From Cycas panzhihuaensis (Eukaryota; Cycadophyta), in the NCBI GenBank assembly GCA_023213395.1, contig CM041465.1, positions 149,923,741 through 149,987,740 on the forward strand: a stretch of DNA of 64,000 nt, in the 5' to 3' direction. The notes beneath the pieces were generated by a model that worked only from the letters and a program-made list of their open reading frames with translations, did no database searches and was not told where the DNA came from. Position 1 is the first letter of the stretch. Each line of letters opens with the position of its first letter. The position numbers and the translations under genes are program-made. Below are positions 37,519 to 49,520 of the stretch, piece after piece.

Positions 37519-37847
37519 TTAAAGTTGTTGTAGGAGAGTAGAGTAGAGCAGTGAACATATGTACTCAATCCATAGCATAAATTATATGTAAAAAATTTGT
37601 ATTCAATCCATCTTGAGAGAGTGTACAAATATTTCCTTTAGAGAGGTGGTGTTGATGTACACTAAGGTTTTGAGCCCAATGAATAAATATGCGAGAGGAG
37701 GATGAGAGCCCTCCTCAACCTATAATTTAAAATAATATAAAATAATAAGTAACTTACATTAAAATACACTTACTATAACTTCCCATTAAGGTATGTGTGG
37801 TTGCATATTCTGAAGGTGATGTTAGGTGATGGGTATTAATCTTAACA
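37519..37847 (-). repeat. 3' LTR of element E
   Basis: Starts (on the minus strand) TGTTAAGATTAAT at 37847 and ends at 37519, where the expected CA has decayed to AA. It closely matches 41264-41592. Confidence 0.85.
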
Positions 37848-37856
37848 TTCTCCCCC

Positions 37857-38541
37857 TTAATATTCATCATATGCATCTTCAACTTTTTCTTTGAACTTGT
37901 GATACTCATACTTGAGAAAAACTTTGAATACTTGTCCTTTAGCTTTATGATCATCTTTAATGTGGTTATCAACTTGCCTTATCATCCTTTTAGTAATATG
38001 TATCTCTTTAACACTATCTAATTCAGCTGGTTTCCAAGTAAGTGTGGATTGATTCGAATGAGTAGGGGTGGCTTTGTCTTTGTCTTTTCCATTAATTAGG
38101 TTCAAGATACATATCATCTCATCAAATGCAACATTGGAGTCATCAATTTCATTAAAGTCTTCACTAGTACATTCAACATTAGTCTTTTCAATAAAGTTCA
38201 CTAGTTCTAATATTTGTCTCACATGAAAAGTATCATCAATGTAATTAGTAACATTTAATTCCAAAGTATCTGCCCCAAAAAATGATTCAAGGGTATCCTA
38301 TGTAGATTTAGAAGTAGTTAACTCACCTATACTAGAAAATATAATCATCTAGTGTATAAAACATTAGGGCTAATGCCTCATTACCCTTTTTCATATCTTC
38401 TTTAACATTTGGTTCATAACCATCTTTTACACACTTCTATAATTTTTTGGAGATAAGGAGTGTTTTCATCAAATTCTTCCAAGATAAAAAACTAGAGCCA
38501 TTAAATATGGGAATCATCATATCATCTAGATAGGTGGCCAT
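37857..38541 (-). pseudogene. gag-like pseudogene of element E
   Basis: The minus strand has an ATG at 38541 followed by MATYLDDMMIPIFNGSSF and a W-K pair, the pattern of copia-type gag N-termini (PxFxGxNxxxW). Next come CVKDGYEPN and KGNEALALMFYTLDDYI, then a frameshift into the 135-codon open frame 38264-37857, which is acidic then Lys-rich. A stop follows the KKL block. The frame ends inside the polypurine tract. It likely encoded a capsid-like protein only; packaging and integration would need pol from another element. Confidence 0.65.
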
Positions 38542-41250
38542 TATAAGAGACTTTAATACATAATCCAAAAGGATGATCTTAATGAAAAAATAAGAAGCCC
38601 CTTAACCTCAAATCAATAAATGACTTAAAATATGTAATAAATCTATTTTTACAAGAGTTTTCAACACGATTTTAACAAAGATTCCTCTTTAATCAATGAA
38701 AGATAATAACTTAGCAATAAAGAATATATATCCTTAAAAATAACAAATGAATATGTAATATGTAATAAATCTTCTTTTAAGTAAGATAAATATTCTTTTA
38801 GAATAAAACTAATATTCAATCAATGATCCTTTCAAAATGTGATATATATATGAATTTTAAAGAAACAAAAGTCTACCAATGAGCTTATAGTTATGTATTA
38901 TAATGCGCCTTTGAGATTTCAAATGTAATGACCTTAAATCAACTTGAATATGCTTTACTTATGTGTTAAGATAACTTGAAATATATATAAACTTTCAAAT
39001 AAATACCTCTTTAATCAATGAGAATATAACTTAGTAATAAAAAATGCTCTTTAAATGTTCTTAATGCAACTTAAAGAGCTTTAAAGAGGAAAAAAATTAC
39101 TTTGAATAAGCAAAAAATATACCTTAAAGAGCTTTAGAATCAACTCTATAAGTTAGAATATAAGATGACAACTTTATAATAGAGTTAGAAGGGATTTGAA
39201 TACACCAGTTTGACATTTTTGATCCAAAAAGGGACTACTTCTCTTCAAGAGGCTAAAATAGAGATAAATAGCTATAAAAACTCAATTGTAGACCTTTAAA
39301 ACAAACAAAAGCTATCAATAACTTATTAGTAGCTCAATAATAAATAAATATATTGAATTAGAATAAAAAATTACTTGAAATATTTAAAAAATAAGTTAAC
39401 TTAGGACTAAATAGAAGCCTTGACTTTATCAGCTTCAAAACCCTACAAAACTATATCAGATCTCAATAACACCTATTCCAATACGTAGAGAATTAAAAAA
39501 TCTTTTTGATGGATCTAGTCATTCTAAAAATGGGCTCTAGATCAAAAGTTATTACAAAAATTGTACAATGACCTATTTATGATAAAAATTATAAAGGAAG
39601 GAAGTTAAGCCCCTTTAGCAAACTAGGCCTTGGTCAAGTAGGAGTCGAAAAGACCATCTGGTAGGCTCCAAAGGGGGCTATAAGACTTTAAAATTTATGA
39701 AATAAGGTTAAATCTCTTGAAAACTAAAATTATAAAGGGAAGCTTATAATCGTTTAGAGTCCACCCCCTAAAGTGATAAAGCCACAGTCGTATGGATCAA
39801 AATAAGACTAAAAGCTAATGATGGAGAGGGCTAATCATAGACCACATGCCTAAATTATAAAAAAAAAAAAAAAAAGATTAAATTTAATAAGAACTTTAGA
39901 AAAAAAAAATAAATCAATGAAATATAATCATCTGTTAACGAGCATGATAGGGATGATGTATATCACATGGACACAGATGATCTAGAGGAGATTTCTCCTG
40001 AAGGAATCAATGAAATCCTAAACCATCTTCTTTGCTAGAAAGAAAACTAAAAAATGGTTAGAATGAATAGTTATAAGCCCCAGTTTCGTTAGACCATTAG
40101 AGAGTTATAATCTCTTTAAAAAGGATTTTCTCTTAGAACTCTATAAAAAGAGAAATATTGCTTTAAATTGGTTCCTTTTTAGATTATTGATATAAATCAA
40201 TTTTGCTCTTTTAGCCAGAAATCACATATGCTAATATATTTCAATATATGAATATATTTTATAAAAAGTAGAGTTTACCATTTCACTTCTTTACTATAGA
40301 ATGAATATAATTTTAAAAATATAAAAAAGAGAGGTTACCAAAAACGTGGAGACTGAGGCATGATGAAGATCTATCTTGTAGCTGGAAACTACCTTAATCC
40401 ACATCAAAGCTCGATCGTAGAAGATTGTAGATTCTTGAAGTGGGATATGGAGATGCACCAAACAAAGTAAGAAGAGACACAAAGTGTCACAAGAGGGCAA
40501 GCAACTAGAGATGAGCATAAAAATGTAGATCTCCATGTAGAGCAGATCTATGGACTCCATGTAGAATTTTAATAACAGATTTTGTGAGAACCAAATAGAA
40601 ATATGATCCCAATAGCTTCTCTCCAATGAATGGATGGACGTTGTTTTAGGAATAGGGAAGTCCAAAGGAGTGACAATGACGAAGGACAGATGTGCGTTAG
40701 AAGGGCTTTACATTTGTTCAAATGATATGCATTGCACTCCTACTAATGGCTACTTTTACAAACCTAGAAGAGTTTACATGGATGCATACATCTATAGACA
40801 CTAAGATACTTGAGAACACTAATATTTTTTATTTATTTTTAATATTATAATTCAACTTCTGATCTTTGACAACCAAGCACTTTTATATTATAGTTGTTGA
40901 GATTTTGGCTTTTGTTTTGGTAATTTGGTTGCACGCCAACAATCAATGGAATGTGTTAAAATAAAAGTGAAATATATATAAAGTTTGAAATGTAAGCTGT
41001 TAAGAATTATTAAATCAATAGGGAAATCATAAAGACAACATCTAGAACACATAGATGAAGTCTCAACTGACCACACAGATCTATAGAGAGACATAGCACA
41101 AACATATATGATTATATCATATAATATATGAAATATAACAATAGTATGATAAACTTTAACAAAATACATATGAATTTATTGAATGAAACGATACTGTCAG
41201 AAATAGACTACTGTGTTTTAACATTCTTTGATCCATGTAAGTGAACCCAA
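38542..41250 (-). other. Long leader of element E
   Basis: About 2.7 kb between the primer-binding site and gag, with no domain of pol recognised on either strand. An unusually long leader for a copia-like element. The 40290-40720 part is less AT-rich than its surroundings and could be captured host sequence; this is not established. Confidence 0.5.
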
Positions 41251-41263
41251 CCCTGATACCAAA
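41251..41263 (-). promoter_or_regulatory. Primer-binding site of element E
   Basis: The minus strand reads TTTGGTATCAGGG directly at the inner LTR edge, close to the TGGTATCAGAGC complement of initiator tRNA-Met. Confidence 0.75.
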
Positions 41264-41592
41264 TGAAAGTTAGTGTAAGAGAGCAAAGTGGAGAATTAAA
41301 CATATGTACTCAATCCATAGTGTAAATCATACAAAAAATTTTTGTATTCAACCCATCTTGATTGAGTGTATAGATATTTTCTTTAGAGAGTTGGTATTGA
41401 TAAACACCAGGGTTTTGAGCCAAATGAATAAATATATGGGAGGAGGGTGGGAGCCCTCCTCAACCTATAATTCAAAATAATATAAAATAATAAGTAACTT
41501 ACATTAAAATACACTCATCATAACTTATCATTAAGGCATGTACAACTGTATATTCTGAAAGTGATGTTAGGTGATGGATATTAACCCTAACA
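41264..41592 (-). repeat. 5' LTR of element E
   Basis: 329 bp; minus strand from TGTTAGGGTTAAT (41592) to ...CTTTCA (41264). The partner is at 37519-37847. Confidence 0.85.
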
Positions 41593-41669
41593 ATTTTTTA
41601 GCTCCCTGCATAATGATTAATGAGTTTATACATTTTGTCAACACTTTACAAAGTGATCAAAGAACTTAT

Positions 41670-42326
41670 TGTTAGATAATATGATAATAATATTTTGGAG
41701 GTTAAAATTTCGGCAGGTTGGTAGTGTAGTTTCCTCCCCAAACTTCCGCGGGGGGATCTAAGGGGGACGGGAACCCCCATTGGCTAGGGGGTACGAGGGG
41801 CACCGTACCCCCACCACAAAGAGAGGGTTTGGGATAACAGCCCTTGACCCAAAATATTAGCACTGTAAAACATACTAAATTATAAAGAGAATCAGGATCG
41901 TTCATTTAAAATACCCTAGATTCTATGGTCAAGATTTGTGCCTTGTATGACTCTCTCATATAGCCTGATTTAGGGTGTTTTTCTATTATGTTGATAGTGT
42001 TTTATGTATTTGATGTACTATACTGAGTAAAGGCAATTGTTTGTTATTTCTATGAGCATTCTGTTATAGAATATGTACATTTCTCTATTCTTAGATAATA
42101 AAGATTAATACATTTCCTATGTGGATATTTCCCGAGCACACTGCTAGGGTTTTACCATGTTATATTAGGTGCATATATGATGGTTTAGCTTTCTAATTCA
42201 TTTATTGTATTATGTCTAGTTTAAGAACTTGCATATTAAATTTTTGTTTCAATTTATATAACTAGTTACAAAATAGTTTAGATCTTAGTGGAGATTTCTA
42301 GTTATTAGGATCTAATTTTCTCAACA
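41670..42326 (+). repeat. 5' LTR of copia F
   Basis: 657 bp, TGTTAGATAAT to ...TTCTCAACA. It carries G-runs and C-runs at about 41735-41830. Confidence 0.9.
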
Positions 42327-42328
42327 AG

Positions 42329-42341
42329 TAGTATTAGAGCC
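42329..42341 (+). promoter_or_regulatory. Primer-binding site of copia F
   Basis: TAGTATTAGAGCC, two changes from TGGTATCAGAGCC (initiator tRNA-Met), two bases after the LTR. Confidence 0.85.
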
Positions 42342-42399
42342 ACTTTTATTTTTGTAGTGAGTTTGTGACAGTTTTGGTGTTAACTTTTTCTACATCAAA

Positions 42400-43200
42400 T
42401 AGAAAAATTAGTAAATGAAAAGTTTGAGATAGAGAAATTCAACGGCAAAAACAACTTCAAGTTATGGAAGTTGAAAGCATGTGATATTTTTGGTACAATA
42501 AGGTTTGCACAGAGCTCTTGTAGGAAAATCAAAGAAACTCATAGGGATGGATGATGATGAATGGGATGATATAGATAAAAGGGCTTTTAGTACAATATGA
42601 TTGTGCTTGGAAGACACAGTTTTATTTAACATTATAAGGGAGAAGATAACAAGAGGATTATGGACCTGATTAGAAGGCTTGTATATAACCAAATTAGTGA
42701 CAAATCAAATTTACTTGAAGAGGCAACTGTACTCATTATAGATGAAGGAAAGTATAAAAATTGTTGATCATTTAAATATTTTTAATACTCTTATTTATCA
42801 ATTGGCTAGTATCGGTATCACGATTAAGGATGATGACAAGGCTATTACCTTATTATGTTCATTACCAGAATCCTAGGATAATATTAGAATCTCAATTAGT
42901 TTTAACACTACAGATGAATTAGACTATAATTATATTGTGAGTGCTTTACTAATGAAAGAAGTGAAGAGAAATTCCAGTCTTAGAACCTCCACACTAGAAG
43001 TTATGATAGCAAGGGGTAGAATGATTGAGAGAGGACAAAGCTGTAGGGACACATCAAGGTCAAAATCAAAAGGCAAGAAGAGTAAGCTCAGATATTGACA
43101 TTGCAATAAGATAGGTCACCTCAAGCAGGATTACTACAAAAGGAAGGAGTTTCAGAAAGAGGACGATCCTATTAAGGAGGCTAATCAGGTGGAGTCGAAT
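42400..43200 (+). pseudogene. gag remnant of copia F
   Basis: Starts with NEKFEIEKFNGKNNFKLWK (about 42413), the copia gag N-terminus; the initiator Met is not certain. Downstream are copia gag blocks (the region around SIGITIKDDDKAITLL, about 42810) and a basic linker. The CCHC zinc knuckle near 43095-43140 reads HCNKIGHLKQDYYK: the first Cys is replaced by a stop or Tyr and the last Cys by Tyr. Stops occur within. Confidence 0.8.
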
Positions 43201-44350
43201 TAAGGTACAAATGATAATGTCTTAGTTGCTTGTAATATTTCTCATTATTATCATAACTGGTTATTAGATTGGGTGCTTCATACCATATATGTCCACACAA
43301 GAGTTAGTTTTCATTGTACCAACTTCTTGATGGTGGTGATGTACTTATAGGAAATGAAGTTTCCTATAAGATAGTGGGCATTGGTAGTATTAGAAGTAAA
43401 ATGTTTAATGATATAATAAGAACATTAACTAAAGTTAGACATGTACCTAATCTAAAAAGGAATTTGATTTCCTTGGGTAAATTCAATTATGGTGGTTATA
43501 AGTACACAGGTCACGAAGGAGGCTTGAAGGTGTTAAAGGGTACCTTAGTTATTATAAAATCCTTAAAGAAAGGAAACCTTTATATTTTAGTGGGAAGTAT
43601 ATATGTCAACCATGTAGTTACAACATTAAAAATTACAAAAGATCCAGCTCAGTTATGGCATCAGAGACTTAGGCACATAAGTGAGAGAGGACTTAAGATA
43701 CTAATGAACCATAAGCTGCTTCTTAACTTTTAGCTTTTAGATTTGATATTTTATAAGTATTATATTTTTAGAAAGTACTATAGACTTAGGTTTAAAGTAG
43801 GGAGTCACACTAGTAAAGGTATTATGGATTATGTACATTTAGATGTGTGGGGACCAACCCCTATAATATCTTATGAAAGATCATTGTACTTTATTGCATT
43901 TATAGATGATTACTCTAGAAAGATATTGGTCTATTTTTTGAAAAGGAAATTTAAAATTTTTAATATATTTAAGAAGTTTAAGGCTCTAGTTAAGAAGAGC
44001 AGTGGTACATCAATCAAATATTTAAGAACTAATAATAGAGGGGAATTTAACTCCTTGAAGTTTGAAAACTATTATAGAAAAGTTAGGATTGAAAGGCATA
44101 AGACCACTAGCTATACTCTATAATATAATAGCATAGCTGAGCGCATGAATAAGACACTCTTAGAAATAACGAGAAGCATGTTGAGTAATACAGGTATGGA
44201 GCAAGGCTTATGGGCAAAAAATATTTAAATAGCTTATTATTTAGTAAATAGGTCACCATCACTTACAATAAACTACAAGATTCCTAAAGAGGTATGGACT
44301 AGATATCCATATGACTATTCAAATTTAAAAGTTTTGGTTGTGATAGTTAT
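43201..44350 (+). pseudogene. Protease and integrase remnant of copia F
   Basis: The protease active site (WLLDxG region, about 43258) reads WLLDWVLHT, so the DSG motif is lost. An open frame from 43314 keeps DGGDVLIGNEV, VRHVPNLKRNLISLG and the pre-integrase LWHQRLRHISERGLK, where the usual GH is RH. The integrase core (43743-44123 and on) has YVHLDVWGP (first Asp) and AFIDDYSRK; LRTNNRGEF should be LRTDNGxEF, so the second catalytic Asp is Asn. Downstream, AERMNKTLLE (about 44136) carries the Glu position. Confidence 0.85.
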
Positions 44351-46260
44351 GCCTTGACTAATAAAAGTCAACATTACAAGTTAAACTTGAAATCGAAGAG
44401 ATGTATCTTTGTTGGTTATAACGATAGAGATTGTGTGAAGGGATACAGGTTATGGGATTCTACTGCCCATAAAATCTCTATTAGCAAAGATATTATGTTT
44501 GATGAATCTCCTTTTCTAAAATTAGATAGTATAGAAGTTAAAGTAAAATAGGAGTAGGAAGCTAGATATCAATAGGTCAAGCTTGAGACCTAGCCATCTT
44601 TGGAAATAGAAGAGCAGGAAGACCTTTTTGAAGATTAATCTGTAGTAGATTTATAGGAGTATGTGGACACTCCTCCAACTATTAGAAGATCTATACGAGT
44701 TAGTCATCTACTTGACAAGTACAACCCCTCTATTTCTATTACTTTGGTTTCTAATGATGGTGAGCCTACATAGTAGATGATATCCATAGTGAGAAGTAGA
44801 AGAGGGCTATATAGTAAGAGATAGATGCTTTGAAGAAAATTAATTCATGGGACTTGGTAGAACTTCCACATGGTAGGAAGACTGTTAGTTGTAAATGGGT
44901 TTTCAAAAAGAAAATAGATGTTGATGGAAATGTTGACAAATATAGGGCAAGATTGGTGGCTAAAGGTTTTGCACAGAAAGTAGGTATTGACTTTCATGAG
45001 ATCTTTTCACCAATTATCAAACTTGTTTCGATTTAGGTTCTATTAACATTGGTAGCTTCTCTTAATTTGGAGTTAGAGTAATTAGATATAAAAATAATTT
45101 TTCTACATGGAGATTTAGATGAGGAGATCTATATAGATCAGTCAGAAGGGTTTATATAGGACGGTAGGAAAAGACTTATTTACAGGCTTAAGAAATCATT
45201 ATATGGCCTAAAGCAATCACTCAGGTAATGGTACAAGAAGTTTGATGCCTTCATGGAGAGCCAAAATTTTAAAAGAAATGAGTATGATCATTATATTTAC
45301 TTTAAATTCTTGGATAATAGCTTATTCATTATCTTGATATTGTATGTTAATGACATGCTAGTTATAAGTAAGATTATAGAAGAAATCAATAAATTAAAGG
45401 CTCAATTGGCTAGGGCTTTTGATATAAAGGATCTAGGAGCTGTAAAACAAATCTTAGGTATGGAGATATATAGAGATAGGAAAAATGGTAAGCTATGGTT
45501 ATCACAACATAAATATATGGAGAAGGTGCTAACTAGATTTGGTATGGTAAATGTGAAACCAATGAGTATCCCATTGGCTTCCCATATCAAGAAGAAAAGG
45601 ATTTTATATGTCGTGTACCTTATACCAGTGCAATAGAAAGTTTGATGTATGCTATGGTATGTACAAGACCTAACATTTCACATGCAATCGATGTAGTTAG
45701 TAGGTTTATAGCAAATCTAGGAAAGGAACATTGGGGAGTAGTGAAATGGGTTCTTTAGTATTTAAGAGGCACATGTGACTATTGCATCACCTTTGAAGGT
45801 ATAGGTAATCAGGTTTGTGGATATACTGATTCAAACTTTACATGGGATTTAGATAAGAGAAGGTCTACTTTAGGTTATATATTTACTCTTACAAATAGTT
45901 TGGTTAGTTAGATGTTAAAATTGTAAAGTATAATTACATTATCAACTATAGAAGTAGAATATGTTATTGCAACATATGCTTGTAAAGAAGTAATCTGGTT
46001 GTAGGGTTTATTGCTTGAGCTTGGAAGGAAAAAGAAAAAGGTAAAGGTATTTTGTGACAATCAAAGTGTCATTTACTTAGCAAAGAATCTAACTTATCAT
46101 AGTAAGATAAAGCATATTGCTCTTAAGTACCATTTTATTAGACAAGTTATGGAAGAAGGCGCAGTGGCACTTGAGAAGATTAACATAAAATAGAATTGTG
46201 CTAATATGTTTACAAAACCAGTACTATTGGAGAAGTTCAAATGGTGTTTGACTTCTCTTG
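44351..46260 (+). pseudogene. Reverse transcriptase and RNase H remnant of copia F
   Basis: The region near 44354 holds the integrase tail (CIFVGYNDRD). RT starts with INSWDLVELPHGRKTV and CKWVFKKK (44830 on) and continues with RARLVAKGFAQKVGIDFHE, KKSLYGLKQS and, at the catalytic box, LYVNDMLVIS, so YVDD has become YVND. After DIKDLGAVKQILGMEI and LWLSQHKYMEKVL there is a frame change near 45600. The RNase H keeps KVFCDNQSVIYLAKN and KHIALKYHFIRQ (46010-46193) and MFTKPVLLEKF. Active enzyme is excluded by the Asp loss and stops. Confidence 0.9.
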
Positions 46261-46314
46261 GCTTACAAGAAAGGTGATGAATGGTCTAGGAAAGGTATTA
46301 GGTAAATTGTTATT

Positions 46315-46325
46315 AAGGTAGAGAT
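46315..46325 (+). promoter_or_regulatory. Polypurine tract of copia F
   Basis: AAGGTAGAGAT immediately precedes the TGTTAG start of the 3' LTR. Confidence 0.75.
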
Positions 46326-46992
46326 TGTTAGATAATATAACAACAATGTTTTATATGCTAAAATTTTGATAGGTTAGCAGTGCAACTTACCCCCTAAACT
46401 TTTGCAGGGGGATCTAAGGGGTGCAAGAGCGCCCCTTGGCCAAGGGGTGTAAGGGGTGATGGAACCCCCTGCCCCCCCCATAATAAGGGGGTTCAGGGGT
46501 AGTAGCCCCCAACCTAAAAAGCTAGTACTATAAAACATACCAAATTGTAAAGAGAATTGGGACTGTTCATTCAAAATACCCTAAATTCTATGGTCAAGAT
46601 TTGTACCTTATATGACTCTCTCACATAGCCTGATTTAAAGTGGTTTTTTTATTGTGTTGATGGTGTTCAATGTATTGGATGTACTGTATTGAATAGAGAC
46701 AACTAGTTGTTATTGCTATAAGTATTCTGTTATAGATTATATATATTTTTCTATTCTTGAATAATAAAGATTGATGCATTTCCCATGTGGATGTTTCCCT
46801 AGCACACTATTAGGGATTTACTATGTTATATCGGGTGTATGTATGATGCTTTGTCTTTCTAATTCATTTATTATATTATCCTTGGTTTAAGAACTTGCAT
46901 GTTAAATTTTAGTTTCAATTCTTATAACTAGCCACAAAATAGTTTAGATCTTGGTGGTGGTTTCTGGTTATTAGGATATAGTATTCTCAATA
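46326..46992 (+). repeat. 3' LTR of copia F
   Basis: 667 bp, TGTTAGATAAT to ...TTCTCAATA (CA decayed to TA), followed by the TSD CTTAT. Confidence 0.9.
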
Positions 46993-47169
46993 CTTATAGT
47001 CAATATTTCTTACTAAAATCAATATATACTATTATAGGGCTAGTTAAGGCATATTGTTTTCTCATAGTTATGTTGTATTTTACATTGAATATAGGTAGAA
47101 AATATTTATTTTCCTATTCAAGTAAATTACCTTAAACTTGTTATTATAATCCTTTATGTATTGGTCAAT

Positions 47170-47830
47170 AGCACCTATCTAATTAGTGGAATATGGTATT
47201 AAATGAAAAGAGATCTATCAATGTATGGTATATTGACTCAGGTGCCTCTAGGCACATGATAGGTAGACTAGAATTATTCAGATATATATGAAAAGCAATT
47301 GGACACACAATTATCTTAGGCAATGATAAGGTGCTTGCTGTCAAAGGCATAGAGGAAGTCCTAAGAATTACTCCTTATTGTAATGATTACTATGTAGAAA
47401 ATGTTTTATATGTTAAAGGTTTAAAAATAAACCTAATTTCTATCATTCAAATAGGGGAAAATAGGATAAGAATTCTCTTTAAAGACAAAAATCTATCATT
47501 AATGATCATAAAAGAAAAATAATCACAGAAGGAGTGAGGGACAACTATCTTTATAAGCTCTTAGGTAAGCCTGTAAACCAAAGAGTATACTTGACTACAG
47601 ACATATCTAATAAGATTTAGTTATGGCGTGAAAGTTTGGGACATCTATATTTTTCTGGCCTTAATTTAATGAATAAAATAAATATGGTATATAATATTCC
47701 AAAATTTAAGGTAAAAGAGGGTATTTGTGAACCCTATGCATTTAAAAAATAACACAAGGAAACGTTTCATTGATGTACTTTTGCTCTATATAATGGGTAT
47801 ATTCCAATATGGTATTAGTATAAAATTCTA
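47170..47830 (+). mobile_element. Copia fragment: protease and pre-integrase
   Basis: A piece of copia pol without LTRs. WYIDSGASRHMIG (about 47222) is an intact protease DSGAS active-site motif followed by the typical HM(T/I)G. Next come ILGNDKVLAVKG, NVLYVKGLKINLISI (about 47400-47445) and, after stops, a degraded zinc/pre-integrase region (about 47630-47770). No RT follows. It differs from F at all blocks, so it is another copia lineage. Confidence 0.8.
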
Positions 47831-48673
47831 AATTCTTATAAGTTCTAAGGGCCTATATAAGAAGGGTGTGATATACATATAATAAAAAGATTATTATAGT
47901 CAACTAGAGCATTTATAAGTAAGTTGAATGTCTCATGTGGTTAATAATAATATTAGATATGCAATAATATAATGAAATCCATCTTATAATATGGCTAATT
48001 AATTACATTATGTTGTTTTCTTATGCTTGATATCCTCAACATATTTAACTTTGTCAAAAATTCCAACTCATTTTAGCCATCGATTCATAGATCAAATAAT
48101 AATTTCATATCTATTTTAAAGATTTCAAGTTTATTGTAAGTAGAATTTGTAATGACCTTTGCCATTTGATGCCCTTATTCTTATCTAATCTTAAGAATCT
48201 TCTCTAATTTCCTTTTCCACCTATAATATTAGTTAAGATATTGTCTTCTACATCTTGTGTGTGTTTCCTTAAATTTTATCCTCTTTAGTCCTCAAGTATT
48301 ATTTCCTCTTCATTTTTACATTATCTAGGTTGGTTTATTTGATGTGATGTTGTTGTGCTCTATGAGTACCTATTTTTTGGGTGATAATGATTAGAAAATT
48401 TAGCTTAACCATGTAGGGAATGAAGGCCTATCCCTGTTGTACTATTAGCCACCTCTCATTTATTATGACTTGGCTTTTATTAAGACTTTATTATGAGTTT
48501 ATCTATTTATTTATGCTTAAGAATTGCTACATATTTAACTTTTTCAATTTTAGTAGTATCATCTTACCATATTAGTGTTTATCACATCATTTTTTTGGGT
48601 GGTATCTCACTAAGTTTACATTGGCTCTTCTAAAAATCTAATGGTGTGTAACACGTCACCATAAATTATAGTG
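47831..48673. other. AT-rich stretch, nothing recognised
   Basis: No gene or transposon domain could be supported on either strand. Confidence 0.5.
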
Positions 48674-48718
48674 GTACTACCAAAATTAGTGGTATAACTA
48701 GTCTAATTTTGGTAGTAC
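48674..48718. repeat. 16-bp perfect inverted repeat with GGTA repeats
   Basis: GTACTACCAAAATTAG (48674-48689) and its exact complement (48703-48718) flank a 13-bp loop. GTAC/GTAT cores recur at about 20-bp spacing (48674, 48692, 48714, 48736), like the U3 repeats of the Tat LTRs. It may be a remnant of another Tat U3. Confidence 0.65.
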
Positions 48719-49320
48719 ATTACCTAATTTTGGTAGTATTATTTGTAACACTCCAAAAATGGAGAAAATCTTAATTTTTACATCTTTTTTAATTTTATTT
48801 TGGTTTTTCTATTAGACTAAATGTAACATGGGATACTATGGGCCAAAATACAAGTGGCTTCTGTTTCCCGGCTTCCGGGAATGGATACGGAATCACCGAC
48901 TCAGGTAAGTGCAGGTATGTTTCTCGCATTATCATCGCTTTCTTTTATTGGGTGTTTGCTTGTGTATCTGCATGTGTGTGACTTCGTGGGCGACTTTGTC
49001 ATCGTCCACACTTATTTTAGCCTATGACGACTATAGCAGGGGCACACTCCCAGTGAGTGTGGCACCCTGGTGACCACATTACTTCCCGCATCTTCCCTCC
49101 TCGCTCCAGGATCCACTAGGTTTGCACCACCTCCGCCCGTGTGATGACCCGTCATCGTTTGGTCAACTTGCCACCCTGGTTGGGCCCTATTTTTGCTCCT
49201 TTGGACCCGTTTTGTTGGCTTGTTTACTCCCGGGTAGGTGTTCTAGTTTTCTATTAGTCCTTTCGGTCATCTGCGCCCAGCCTAGACTGGATGGTGGGCC
49301 CTATTTTTGGCCCTAGGTGC

Positions 49321-49400
49321 GTACCGCCAGAATTTTCGCAGTACCGTCGGAATATCCGTGGTACCACGAAATTTGCGGTGGTACGACTGTCTCAGATTAT
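49321..49400 (+). repeat. 20-bp GTAC tandem units in U3 of D
   Basis: GTACCGCCAG (49321), GTACCGTCGG (49341), GTACCACGAA (49361) and GTACGACTGT (49381) start exactly every 20 bp. CGTGGTACCACG at 49357-49368 is a perfect palindrome. The 3' LTR has lost this array (63331-63385). Confidence 0.75.
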
Positions 49401-49512
49401 TTTTTTAAATCTGCCATGGCAATTTCACATTTATTGCGAAACTGCCACGTGGCTTGCACCTTAATTCTCTCCCAGCCGTGCCCTAATCGCTCGCTTTAGG
49501 GTTTGGTCTGAG

Positions 49513-49520
49513 TATTTAAG
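49513..49520 (+). promoter_or_regulatory. TATA box of the D 5' LTR
   Basis: TATTTAAG, conserved in the 3' LTR (63503-63510) and placed like TATAAAAACC in A. Likely core promoter for the genomic RNA. Confidence 0.6.

Larger units (their letters stand above)
37519..41592 (-). mobile_element. Complete gag-only, non-autonomous LTR retrotransposon E
   Basis: Two LTRs of equal length, 329 bp (37519-37847 and 41264-41592), flank 3.4 kb. Target-site duplication: ATTTT at 37514-37518 and at 41593-41597. Next to the right (5') LTR, the complement of 41251-41263 is TTTGGTATCAGGG, a tRNA-Met-type primer-binding site. Next to the left (3') LTR, the complement of 37848-37860 is TTAAGGGGGAGAA, a polypurine tract. 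The only coding trace is a gag-like frame just before the polypurine tract; no protease, integrase, RT or RNase H could be found. The arrangement resembles TR-GAG elements. Confidence 0.85.
41670..46992 (+). mobile_element. Full-length Ty1/copia retrotransposon F
   Basis: All structural parts are present: 5' LTR, tRNA-Met primer-binding site, gag, protease, integrase, RT, RNase H, polypurine tract and 3' LTR, flanked by CTTAT at 41665-41669 and 46993-46997. The LTRs differ at many positions by eye, so the insertion is old. Coding domains are broken and key residues changed (zinc knuckle, second integrase Asp, YVDD). The same LTR family is present as three solo LTRs in this window. Confidence 0.95.
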
